DNA of 64,000 nt from Collimonas sp. PA-H2 (GTDB taxonomy: Bacteria; Pseudomonadota; Gammaproteobacteria; Burkholderiales; Burkholderiaceae_D): positions 496,001-560,000 of the forward strand of contig NZ_PDBX01000001.1 in NCBI RefSeq assembly GCF_002564105.1, in the 5' to 3' direction. Each line of letters begins with the position of its first letter. Position 1 is the stretch's first letter. This document shows positions 1 through 7,321 of the stretch, piece by piece. Under the pieces are notes generated by a model, which ran no database searches, was not told the DNA's origin, and saw only the letters and a list, made by a program, of their open reading frames with translations. The translations under genes were made by a program, and so were the position numbers.

Positions 1-374
1 CCGCCGGCGGGAACCGTTACCGGCGAATCGGTAACGTACATGCGGCCGCTCGAATCCAGCAGGCCGCGACCGGCGCCAATGGCAAACGCAGCATTGGTAG
101 GATTCTCGACTTTCACCTTCACACGCGCAGGCGTAGCCATCGGCATCAGCCCCTTCAACGATGCATCGGCCAGCACCGTCGAATCCCGTACCTTGTCAAA
201 GGGCTCCATCGCGCCAAGCTCAATCTGCTGCGACATCATCGCCATCATCTGCGCAATGGCCGACTGCGCCTGCAGCAGCCGCGGATCGCCCACCTGGTAC
301 AGCGCCGCCAGCTCGGGAAACTGCGAGACCGAATTGACAATTACCCGATCAAAGTCTTCTTTGGAATAGGCCAT
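1..374 (-). CDS. Phage baseplate-like structural protein (N-terminal part, runs off the window)
   Basis: The ATG at 374-372 opens a frame that stays open to the window edge (124 codons). It begins MAYSKEDFDRVIVNSV and contains TPARVKVKVENPTN followed by an AGRGLLDSSGRMYV stretch. A helical N-terminal region followed by beta-rich text with an 'aGr.l.d..G' pattern resembles baseplate J-like proteins of contractile-tailed phages. The start lies one base after the stop of the upstream gene, so the two are translationally coupled. The C-terminus is not visible, and the baseplate call is an inference from this pattern only; another virion protein is possible. Confidence 0.5.
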   Translation of the reverse strand, partial: MAYSKEDFDRVIVNSVSQFPELAALYQVGDPRLLQAQSAIAQMMAMMSQQIELGAMEPFDKVRDSTVLADASLKGLMPMATPARVKVKVENPTNAAFAIGAGRGLLDSSGRMYVTDSPVTVPAG

Positions 375-375
375 G

Positions 376-663
376 TCATCTCACCCGTTCCTGCCAGCCG
401 GCCACATCGACAATTAGCTCACGGCGATCCGGCAGCCCGTCCACGTAGAAAACATTGACGGTGCCAGCCGGCATCGCATCCAGCGCCGGCACGTCCTCGC
501 GCATTTTTCCGATGAAAGCATCGCCGATGCCGGCGGCCATGGGATTTTGCAACAGCGACTGGGGATCAGCACCATAGTCCGAACCGAGATAGCCGTTCGG
601 CGGCGTACTCAGCCAATGGCTGACCATGGCTTGAATGTCTTGGGCGGTGATAGTCGGTTTCAT
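376..663 (-). CDS. Small phage protein, unrecognised, upstream of the baseplate-like gene
   Basis: A 95-residue protein starting MKPTITAQDIQAMVSHW. It contains the stretch GTVNVFYVDGLPDRREL near its end and has no signal peptide or membrane segment. I do not recognise the family. Its position directly before a probable baseplate gene, with a one-base gap, suggests a small baseplate or tail-assembly protein. It is the first phage gene after the cargo block to its right, so its own promoter or read-through from that block must supply transcription; a terminator (722-753) lies just upstream. Confidence 0.6.
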   Translation of the reverse strand: MKPTITAQDIQAMVSHWLSTPPNGYLGSDYGADPQSLLQNPMAAGIGDAFIGKMREDVPALDAMPAGTVNVFYVDGLPDRRELIVDVAGWQERVR

Positions 664-721
664 GGCGATGATGATAGGGCCATCGCCGAGGGTGAGATAA
701 GGGGGTTTTCCATCCCATCGA

Positions 722-753
722 CAAAAAACCCGCTAACCTTTCGGCGCGGGTTA
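722..753 (-). terminator. Rho-independent terminator after the DUF937/OmpA gene
   Basis: On the minus strand AACCCGC and GCGGGTT form a stem around a GCCGAAAGGTTA-type loop, followed by a run of T. It sits 18 bases after the stop of the 771-2345 gene. Stem and loop closely match the terminator at 4171-4199. Confidence 0.75.
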
Positions 754-770
754 AATTTATATCCCAATAA

Positions 771-2345
771 CTACTTCTGCTCGCTAAATGCAATGCGACG
801 ATTTTGGAAACGACCGCTCGGAGTATCGTTGTCCCCTACAGGTTGAATATCCCCGTATGCTTTAGTTGTGAACGTGGCTGCAGCAATACCTTTTAACACA
901 AAGAAGTCGCGCACCGCATCGGCACGTTTTTTCGACAATTCCATATTGGAGACAGACGATCCCTGGTTATCGGTATGTCCGCCGATTTCAAGTTTTGCGT
1001 CCTTGGCACAATCCCTGATCGCGGTAACTGCCTTGCCGAACTCCAGTAAATCTTCCTTCGGAATATCAAAGGAGCCAGAAGAAAAATTAAACGAATAGGT
1101 ATTCATAGCACCCACCACATCGGCTGTAGTGCATGAGCCGGGTTTAAGGACGGCTAACGCATCTTCAAATTTTTTCTTGTTGTCGGCCAAAGCTTCTGAC
1201 AGATCGAACAACGATACAACATATCCGGCGCCAAAAAGTGCTTTCGTCTTATCCAATAACTGCAGTTTAGGATCCGTGGCCGCTCCACCTATTTCTATAC
1301 TGTTGCCCTTGATCGTCAATTCAGTATTCGGCAGCTTGAAATTTGTTAACAAGTCCGGCAGTTCACCAATCCAGCCGGCAGATTTGGTCGCACCATCAAC
1401 TTTGATGTCGGCGTTAACTCTGTCACCATAGTTTTTTTTCAAATCTGCCAGAATGGCTTCCTTATCCGTTTCACTTCCTACGGTGGCAACGACGGTAGCC
1501 TTGCCGTCTTTGTCCGTCGTCAACGACAACGTAGATGCTTTACTAGGCGCTGCGGGCTCAGCAGCCACCGGCGGCGTAACAACCGATGTTGGAGAAGATA
1601 CCGATTCCTTATTGCAACCACGCATAAAAAACAACAACGCGGCCAACGCTAACAGCGCCAAGAGCCACCACCATTTTGCAATACCAGTCTTTTCCTTGGA
1701 CACAGGAATACCATCGGTGGGTGCGGCTGACCGCGTATTCATATGAAAGGCCGACAGCGTTGTTTTGAGCTTGTTGCCAATGCCGTCAAAAAAATCCCAC
1801 GCCGTCCCCACTCCCAAAGCAGCCCACACGCTCTCAGGCAATTTTCCATGAATGAACGACACTTGATGCGCCAATGTCGAAATCAACGTGTGCTGTTGTC
1901 CCTTGCCGGCTTGCAGATGATTTTTGATCAATCCAAACAGGGTGGCCGTCACCACACTGGTCATAGCCGTGACAGCGCCAACCGCGGTATCAGTGTGCTG
2001 AGCCACTGCATTCGTTAACTGGTCTTTCGTTTTATCACCGAGCAAGGCCACGGTCTGCTCGCCGCCGGCTTTGATCAAATTTCCCGCCGACACCGGATTG
2101 TCAAGCAGACTAACTAGATTCGTACCGATATTCGAGTCAACTTGAGGGGACATGATAGATGTATATAACGCACGAGCCCCGTCAGGCGTATCTGCCTTTT
2201 TGATCAAGGAAGTAATTAAACTTGGCGTCAAGGTGTCAAAAACCACCTTGGCCTTACTTTCCTCAATGCCAAGGTGAGTAGTCGCGAGTTGAACGACCTG
2301 TCCGCTAAGGGTCGTTTGCGCGAGTTGCAAAAGATTAATACTCAT
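771..2345 (-). CDS. DUF937 - transmembrane - OmpA C-terminal domain protein
   Basis: A 524-residue envelope protein. Residues 1 to about 200 resemble DUF937 (YidB-like) and are helical. A single hydrophobic segment (WWWLLALLALAALLFF) near residue 230 anchors it in the inner membrane. The next region, with DKEAILADLKKNYGDRVNAD, looks BON-like, and the C-terminal 110 residues are an OmpA-type peptidoglycan-binding domain (LEIGGHTDNQGSS, then a KKRADAVRDFF helix and NRRIAF). The likely role is to tether the inner membrane to the cell wall. It is the last gene of cargo block 2 and has its own terminator. The gene is a normal host-type gene in an abnormal place between phage genes. Confidence 0.8.
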   Translation of the reverse strand: MSINLLQLAQTTLSGQVVQLATTHLGIEESKAKVVFDTLTPSLITSLIKKADTPDGARALYTSIMSPQVDSNIGTNLVSLLDNPVSAGNLIKAGGEQTVALLGDKTKDQLTNAVAQHTDTAVGAVTAMTSVVTATLFGLIKNHLQAGKGQQHTLISTLAHQVSFIHGKLPESVWAALGVGTAWDFFDGIGNKLKTTLSAFHMNTRSAAPTDGIPVSKEKTGIAKWWWLLALLALAALLFFMRGCNKESVSSPTSVVTPPVAAEPAAPSKASTLSLTTDKDGKATVVATVGSETDKEAILADLKKNYGDRVNADIKVDGATKSAGWIGELPDLLTNFKLPNTELTIKGNSIEIGGAATDPKLQLLDKTKALFGAGYVVSLFDLSEALADNKKKFEDALAVLKPGSCTTADVVGAMNTYSFNFSSGSFDIPKEDLLEFGKAVTAIRDCAKDAKLEIGGHTDNQGSSVSNMELSKKRADAVRDFFVLKGIAAATFTTKAYGDIQPVGDNDTPSGRFQNRRIAFSEQK

Positions 2346-2449
2346 ATGTTTTCTCCCTCAAAAAGATAAAATGACTCGGGCGCCGATAGTTGATTGACAA
2401 CGCCGACGGACAAGCCGTCTATACTCGCCTCTGGCACTTACTGCCCGAT

Positions 2450-3487
2450 CTAACGTACCGACTTCTCAAAAGTGACTTGTTCCAACTCGACGCGGCGATT
2501 CGGTTCCAGGCATTTGATCAGCTCAATTTTCTTTTTCTGATTACATTCAACTACCGGGTTGGCTTTTCCTTTGCCTACCGAAGTCAGGCGATTCGCCCCA
2601 ACACCTTTGCTTACCAGATAGCTCTTGACGGCTTCTGCTCTGCGCTGCGACAGTTTTTGGTTGTACTGATCTGAGCCGAGACGGTCTGTATAGCCGCTGA
2701 TGACAATATTATTCACTTGCGTATTTGCCGCTAGTACGCTCGCGATTTCGTCTAGCTTCGGCTGCGGCATGCGCAGTGTCGCACTGTCAAAATCAAATAG
2801 CTGGGTAGACGACAGTGTTATTTTCTCGAAGCGCGGAGGCGCCACTTGTGGGGAGACAGGAATCGGTTCTGGTGCCAGTTGTGCCGCCACTATTGGCGTT
2901 GGAGCCTTGTCGAAGGTATAGATCAAGCCGATGCCGAATGTCGTGTTGTTGTCCCGCTTGAAACCGAAATCGCTGTTGTTTCCCAGGAAACCGACGGAAC
3001 GCCGCACATCTGCCTGCATACTCCACTGATCGTTGAAGGCATAGCGCAAGCCGGCACCAAGATTAATGTAAGGAGCTGTCTTGGAGGCGTTAGCGCCAGC
3101 GTTAGTGACTTTGTCGTATTCAACGCCGGCACCGGCCAACAAGAATGGCTGAAATGCACTACGTGAAAACATATAGAGGGCATCGACACCTAACGTACTT
3201 TGCCGATAGGTGATTCCCGCGTCTTTGTCTTTAGCGCGTCCGTAGCTCCCCCCCAATTGGACATCCCAATCCTGCGAAACAGCACGACCAAACCGCAAAC
3301 CTACACCTGGACCATTTTTGTCATTGCCACTCAGAAAACGAGCATCGGGGTCAAGCAGATTAATACTCGGCGCAACATACCAGGATGGATTATAGGAAGT
3401 GGCGGAAGCAGTTTGCGCAGACGCGTTGAACGCCGAGGCGGCGAACAAGATACAAATTGCTTGGCTAATTTTGTTTGGATTCATCAT
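2450..3487 (-). CDS. OmpA-family outer membrane protein
   Basis: A 345-residue protein with a signal peptide (residues 1 to about 25, cut after ASA), an eight-strand-type beta-barrel region with alternating aromatic residues (about 30-200), a Pro-rich linker, and a C-terminal OmpA peptidoglycan-binding domain containing NIVISGYTDRLGSDQYN, QRRAEAVKSYL and NRRVELEQ. It resembles OprF/OmpA-type porins with a cell-wall anchor. Two tandem ATG codons are preceded by AAGAAAG. A GTTAAGGATTGTCAT box lies about 130 bases upstream and is shared with two other cargo genes, suggesting common control. Confidence 0.85.
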   Translation of the reverse strand: MMNPNKISQAICILFAASAFNASAQTASATSYNPSWYVAPSINLLDPDARFLSGNDKNGPGVGLRFGRAVSQDWDVQLGGSYGRAKDKDAGITYRQSTLGVDALYMFSRSAFQPFLLAGAGVEYDKVTNAGANASKTAPYINLGAGLRYAFNDQWSMQADVRRSVGFLGNNSDFGFKRDNNTTFGIGLIYTFDKAPTPIVAAQLAPEPIPVSPQVAPPRFEKITLSSTQLFDFDSATLRMPQPKLDEIASVLAANTQVNNIVISGYTDRLGSDQYNQKLSQRRAEAVKSYLVSKGVGANRLTSVGKGKANPVVECNQKKKIELIKCLEPNRRVELEQVTFEKSVR

Positions 3488-3613
3488 CGTCTTTCTTTGT
3501 GTAGTGAGTTATGAATATTGGTTGAGTATGAAGCGGCGATCAACTCAGAGAAAATTTTATAGACCGCCACCTCCAACAAACGCCGAAGCTGCGAGTCAAA
3601 TACCGTTACAATC

Positions 3614-3628
3614 GTTAAGGATTGTCAT
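3614..3628 (-). promoter_or_regulatory. Shared GTTAAkGATTGTCAT box, copy 1
   Basis: GTTAAGGATTGTCAT lies upstream of the OmpA-family gene that starts at 3487. Near-identical boxes lie at 4062-4076 and 7122-7136, each upstream of a minus-strand cargo gene. The core resembles a Fur box half (TAATGATnnTCAT), but this copy is the weakest match. Regulatory function is inferred from repetition and position only. Confidence 0.45.
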
Positions 3629-3643
3629 AATATTTCGCTGATG

Positions 3644-3670
3644 AAAAAACCCCGCATTTAAGCGGGATTT
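3644..3670 (-). terminator. Terminator after the GlsB/YeaQ-like gene
   Basis: On the minus strand CCCGC-TTAAAT-GCGGGG forms a short GC stem followed by TTTTTT. It lies about 30 bases after the stop at 3699 and is a clear intrinsic terminator. Confidence 0.8.
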
Positions 3671-3698
3671 TAAGATTCACTCTTCATGCCGAAAAATA

Positions 3699-3944
3699 TC
3701 AAGTGCGTTTGATCAGTCGCAGAATGAATAGCAAGATCACGGCGCCAACAGTGGCAGTCACAATCGACCCGATAATACCGCTACCGATATGAATACCAAG
3801 TATTCCTGCCAACCAACCGCCGATGAAGGCGCCAACAATGCCGACGATGATGTCAACCAACACACCAAAGCCGCCGCCCTTCACCACAACTCCCGCCAAC
3901 CAACCAGCAATTGCGCCAACAATTAACCAAGCTATAAATCCCAT
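3699..3944 (-). CDS. GlsB/YeaQ/YmgE-family small membrane protein
   Basis: An 81-residue, almost entirely hydrophobic protein of the 'transglycosylase-associated' family: MGFIAWLIVGAIAGWLAG, then Gly-rich helices GIVGAFIGGWLAG and a third helix ending in RLIKRT. Three transmembrane helices are expected. I chose the ATG at 3944 because AAAGGA lies 7-8 bases upstream; ten more residues are possible from 3974. Members of this family are often stress-induced, but the molecular role is unknown. Its upstream region (3976-4131) is a diverged duplicate of the region before the 6048-6941 gene. Confidence 0.85.
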   Translation of the reverse strand: MGFIAWLIVGAIAGWLAGVVVKGGGFGVLVDIIVGIVGAFIGGWLAGILGIHIGSGIIGSIVTATVGAVILLFILRLIKRT

Positions 3945-3975
3945 AAAATTTCCTTTCAAATTAGTTACTGCCAAG

Positions 3976-4131
3976 CAGACGAAAGTGCCAAAAATCCAAA
4001 GCCCCCTTTTGTTCCATTTTTATGCGCTCTATGACAGTCCAAGTCTAGCCTTAAAAAAAATGTTAATGATTGTCATCTCAATTGGAAATGGAAGGATTTT
4101 GCAATTGTTTTCGTTTAGAGAGTTCACGGAG
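3976..4131 (-). promoter_or_regulatory. Duplicated promoter region, copy A, with GTTAATGATTGTCAT box
   Basis: This segment matches 7036-7191 along about 155 bases, with long identical stretches (CCATTTTTATGCGCTCTATG, TGTTAATGATTGTCAT, ATTTTGCAATTGTTTTC). It precedes the GlsB-like gene. The box at 4062-4076 contains TAATGATTGTCAT, which matches 11 of 13 positions of the Fur-box core TAATGATAATCAT. Fur control is therefore possible but unproven. Confidence 0.5.
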
Positions 4132-4170
4132 CGGAACTGCCCTATGCGAGGATTTTCCTATTCAGAAATA

Positions 4171-4199
4171 AAAAGCCCGCTAACCTTTCGGAGCGGGCA
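4171..4199 (-). terminator. Terminator of the CsgG-DUF4810-DUF799 operon
   Basis: On the minus strand GCCCGC-TCCGAAAGGTTA-GCGGGC followed by TTTTTATTT. It begins about 40 bases after the stop of the DUF799 gene. Its loop is almost the same as that of the terminator at 722-753. Confidence 0.85.
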
Positions 4200-4241
4200 T
4201 TGACTATCTAATTAAACTTCCACATTGCCAGTTAGGTTAGA

Positions 4242-4904
4242 TCAATCGGTACCGTATTTCGGTGAGTGCGGACCATACAATATGCCATTTGGTTGATGGG
4301 CAGACAGCAAGCGTTGACTAGTTACTCCGGCAATAACATGACTTTTATCGGAAAGATTATTTGCAATCTGATTTACTGCCGCAGTAACCAGCATCGCTAT
4401 CAAACCGCCACCACTGTTTCCTCCTTCACTGCTCGACGCGCTAGCCGTCCCAGACCATAACGTCCCGCCTGTTTTCAAGTCAATAAGCTTGGCATCGGCA
4501 GTCACGACCACCGCACTGCTGAGAACCGCATAAATTGAGCCGTACTTGCTAACCGTGACATACAACGCCGCATCGGCTCCGAAGATCTCGTTTAACTTAG
4601 CTGGGGCTATAGTTTGTATGTCTGTGGCATTAGTCATGCCATTTTGTTTGAGCGTCTCGTCGACTAACGCTACCGGCAATACGTAATAACCAGCTTCACC
4701 CAACGGGTACGTCATTTGCGACAACATACCATAGGTCGCATTAACGTCGGGAGACGTATTCACGGGTGGCAAAATCAAAATTGATTTAGGTCGGCTTTGT
4801 TTAAACGCCGTATAGTCAACAACATGTTTAGCACGCGTCGCACAACCTGCAGCAAGGAAGATCAAAGACAAACAAAGGAGCGATCTAGAAATTTTCTTTA
4901 GCAT
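4242..4904 (-). CDS. DUF799 (GNA1162-type) lipoprotein
   Basis: A 220-residue lipoprotein with the signal MLKKISRSLLCLSLIFLAAGC and lipobox LAAGC. The body SILILPPVNTSPDVNATYG ... EIFGADAALYVTVSKYG fits the DUF799 family, which includes Neisseria GNA1162 and has a fold related to TolB/CsgG-like N-terminal domains. It is the third gene of an operon with a CsgG-like and a DUF4810 lipoprotein, a trio seen together in many Gram-negative bacteria and probably forming an outer-membrane or periplasmic complex. Its exact function is unknown. The start lies 1 base after the previous stop, consistent with coupling. Confidence 0.85.
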   Translation of the reverse strand: MLKKISRSLLCLSLIFLAAGCATRAKHVVDYTAFKQSRPKSILILPPVNTSPDVNATYGMLSQMTYPLGEAGYYVLPVALVDETLKQNGMTNATDIQTIAPAKLNEIFGADAALYVTVSKYGSIYAVLSSAVVVTADAKLIDLKTGGTLWSGTASASSSEGGNSGGGLIAMLVTAAVNQIANNLSDKSHVIAGVTSQRLLSAHQPNGILYGPHSPKYGTD

Positions 4905-4905
4905 A

Positions 4906-5286
4906 TTATTTCTCTTGTTTTTTTGATTTTTTCATCAAAAAATCCATGTAAGCAGATGATTCTGGGAATAAAGTTTTCTCAGTCTCGAATTCCTTTATTA
5001 CTTGATCGTTCTTCCCCATGCTCGCATATAGCATGCCAAGGTGAGCATGATAGCCAGGAGGCGGCATGTTTCCAGTCGCCCGAATTTTCTGCAAATCTTG
5101 TTCAAGCGTACTGATTTGTTCCTCCACACCTTTTTGACCTTTGAAGTATTCGTATACTTGCGGCTGATAGCCCTCCCATTGATAGAGCTGCTTTGGTGCT
5201 GTATGACAGCCGGTAAGCGCAATGCAACTCAATAGCGTCAATGCTCCAATATTCCCTATTCCTAGTGTCTTCATCTTCTCTAGCAC
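4906..5286 (-). CDS. DUF4810 lipoprotein
   Basis: A 126-residue lipoprotein: signal with lipobox ALTGC, then HTAPKQLYQWEGYQPQVYEYFKGQ, which is typical of DUF4810, and a helical, TPR-like second half (GYHAHLGMLYASMGKNDQV, EFETEKTLFPESSAYMDFL). It is the middle gene of the CsgG-DUF4810-DUF799 operon, 16 bases after the CsgG gene. It probably bridges the two partners; no enzymatic role is expected. Confidence 0.85.
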   Translation of the reverse strand: MLEKMKTLGIGNIGALTLLSCIALTGCHTAPKQLYQWEGYQPQVYEYFKGQKGVEEQISTLEQDLQKIRATGNMPPPGYHAHLGMLYASMGKNDQVIKEFETEKTLFPESSAYMDFLMKKSKKQEK

Positions 5287-5302
5287 TCTCTTTTAGTCGT
5301 TC

Positions 5303-5980
5303 TTATTTCCCAGGTTGCCAAGCGCCTGAATCGATAGCAGATACCAGATTATTGATTGCTTCCCGCATCGCCAAATCAAGCACCTTTCCGTTCAACGTGG
5401 AATCGTAATTGGCAGTACCACCAAAACCAACTATTTCCCGGTTGGACAGGTTATATTCGCCGGCCCCTTGAGTAGAAAACACTACTTCGGAAGTCTTGAT
5501 ATTCACAATATTCAAACTCACCTTCGCATAGGCGGTCTGAACCTTTCCACGCCCCAGAATGCCAAACAGCTGTTGGTCGCCGACTTCCTTGCGACCGAAT
5601 TCGGTAACATCTCCGGTCACAACATAATCAGCGCCCTTAAGGGTCTGAGCTTGTTTTTGGATTGCCGCTTCCTGTTTCATCTCCTCCAAATTGTCCCGAT
5701 CCAGAACATTGAAACGGTTAGTTTGTTGAAGATGGCTGATCAGAATAGTCTTGGCTTGTCCACCAAGACGATCTACGCCATCAGAAAAGATACCGCGCAT
5801 ATAGCTGGAACGATTGTCGAACTTACCAACCGCAATTTGGGTGCGCGCGCCAGTGTATGGTTTGCCAGCACTTTCAACTTTTTGTACTGGTAGAGAGTTT
5901 GACGTTTCGGTCGCACAACCTCCCAAGGCACAAAACAGTGCAGCCATACTCAACATTGGAATTGTTCTAGTTTTTTTCAT
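5303..5980 (-). CDS. CsgG/HfaB-family lipoprotein
   Basis: A 225-residue lipoprotein (lipobox LGGCA) of the CsgG/HfaB type: TQIAVGKFDNRSSYMRG, DRLGGQAKTILISHL, FNVLDRDNLEEMKQE, LKGADYVVTGDVTEFG and a C-terminal ALNNL-like helix (REAINNLVSAIDSGAW). CsgG proteins form outer-membrane secretion pores for curli; the shorter relatives found with DUF4810 and DUF799 are not known to secrete curli. No csgA/csgB-like genes are nearby. It is the first gene of its operon; its promoter must lie in the 67 bases before it or further right. Confidence 0.85.
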   Translation of the reverse strand: MKKTRTIPMLSMAALFCALGGCATETSNSLPVQKVESAGKPYTGARTQIAVGKFDNRSSYMRGIFSDGVDRLGGQAKTILISHLQQTNRFNVLDRDNLEEMKQEAAIQKQAQTLKGADYVVTGDVTEFGRKEVGDQQLFGILGRGKVQTAYAKVSLNIVNIKTSEVVFSTQGAGEYNLSNREIVGFGGTANYDSTLNGKVLDLAMREAINNLVSAIDSGAWQPGK

Positions 5981-6047
5981 GAGTTAATCCCAAAAACAAA
6001 AAATTTTCGTCAAAAAATATTCAATAATTTTGCAAAATTAAGAAGCA

Positions 6048-6941
6048 CTATTGCTTAGTTAGCTGCCCCACTAACGTCTTTGTATTGCTGTCTGATTTAA
6101 GTAAGAACGGAATTGAACGTAAAAAACCATTATTCCCAATCAGCGGTACAAACGTAATTCCAGTATTCCCAGTAAACCTAAGTCCAACGGGGATCTGACA
6201 TGCACTGGTATTGCCCGCGGCGGCAGTCAAAGTCATTTGATAGAGATTTTTGCTAGTACCTGGCGACGCGAGTGACAAAGTGCCGCTGACATTGCAGCTT
6301 ATGAACGTACCAGTAAATGTCCCGTCGCTCGCAATCACCAGCGAATCTCTTGACTGCGACCAGGTACCCGCCACACTATTTTGAGTTACGGCAAGTGCGT
6401 TGGCAGGATCGTAGACCCACGAGAAATTGGTAGGATTGGCGGACGACGTCATATAACTACCCGCAAAGCTTTGCTTAGCGACGTAGGTGCCACTGCCCGA
6501 AGTTGTGGGATTGAAAAAAAAATCTGATGTCTCTAAACCAGATATAAGAGACCACCCGGACGAAGTCGTCGAAATCACTCCAAACAAATGTTTAGGTACT
6601 GCTGACGCGTTCACGTTTATCGCAGAAAGATTGTTCTGCGAATCAATAAAACTAATTGCAGCGAAGAAGCTACTGGTATTTTTCCAGATGCCCTCAACAC
6701 CATTCCCCGTCGCTGCAGTTGATCCTGGCTCGGGATTCGTGAGACTAGGTAGCACTTCTCCGATAACAGCTGTCGGCGGTGGTGTAGTTGCAGGTGGTGG
6801 TGAGGTGACAGGCGGCGCGACAGTCACTGGCGGCGTATTCGTCGCAGGCGGCGTACTTGTCGTAGCATTGTCACTTCCTCCCCCGCCACCGCATGCTACT
6901 AGCGTGAACAATGTCATTGTCAAAGCAAATTTTGTTTTCAT
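6048..6941 (-). CDS. Poly-Gly-leader lipoprotein, function unknown
   Basis: A 297-residue lipoprotein: MKTKFALTMTLFTLVAC followed by GGGGGSDN, a leader common in Burkholderiales lipoproteins, then a Thr/Pro-rich linker (about residues 30-60) and a beta-rich domain with repeated short W/S/G-rich strands (GVEGIWKNTSSFFAAISF, SVAGTWSQSRDSLVIASDG). I do not recognise the domain; the second motif resembles small lipocalin-like or META-like beta-barrels in style only. It is exposed at the cell surface or in the periplasm. It is the promoter-proximal gene of block 2, with the duplicated control region 7036-7191 upstream. Confidence 0.75.
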   Translation of the reverse strand: MKTKFALTMTLFTLVACGGGGGSDNATTSTPPATNTPPVTVAPPVTSPPPATTPPPTAVIGEVLPSLTNPEPGSTAATGNGVEGIWKNTSSFFAAISFIDSQNNLSAINVNASAVPKHLFGVISTTSSGWSLISGLETSDFFFNPTTSGSGTYVAKQSFAGSYMTSSANPTNFSWVYDPANALAVTQNSVAGTWSQSRDSLVIASDGTFTGTFISCNVSGTLSLASPGTSKNLYQMTLTAAAGNTSACQIPVGLRFTGNTGITFVPLIGNNGFLRSIPFLLKSDSNTKTLVGQLTKQ

Positions 6942-7321
6942 AATCTGGTAAGTAAATTATTTTTTTAAGAAAGACAATTTTCTTAATTGGGGGGGTAGCT
7001 ACCTGAAGACTGTCGCATGGACTACACATATTCATTAGACGGAAATGCCAGAAATCCGGGAAACCTTCTTGTCCCATTTTTATGCGCTCTATGGCAGCCC
7101 GACTCTAGCCAAAAACGGAATGTTAATGATTGTCATGTCAAAAAAAAGGGATGGATTTTGCAATTGTTTTCTTTTCAGCTAAACAATTCACTGATCGAGG
7201 TGGTGGGATAACAACGCTCAGTCTGTTTGTAACTTCGAAAGCGCATGTTGCACCTGCAGAGGAAGCGAGCGAGGTTTCGCGACCTTCATCAATAACTTAG
7301 TTGTACCGAGAAAATTGCACC
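6942..7321. promoter_or_regulatory. Intergenic region with duplicated promoter segment, copy B
   Basis: No gene is visible in these 380 bases. The stretch 7036-7191 is the diverged duplicate of 3976-4131, with the GTTAATGATTGTCAT box at 7122-7136. The remainder (7200-7321) carries no clear signal and marks the junction between cargo block 2 and the terminase genes. Confidence 0.5.

Noticed and set aside
5303..5980. A curli secretion system
   Set aside because: No curlin (csgA/B), csgE or csgF-like genes accompany the CsgG-like gene; its neighbours are DUF4810 and DUF799.
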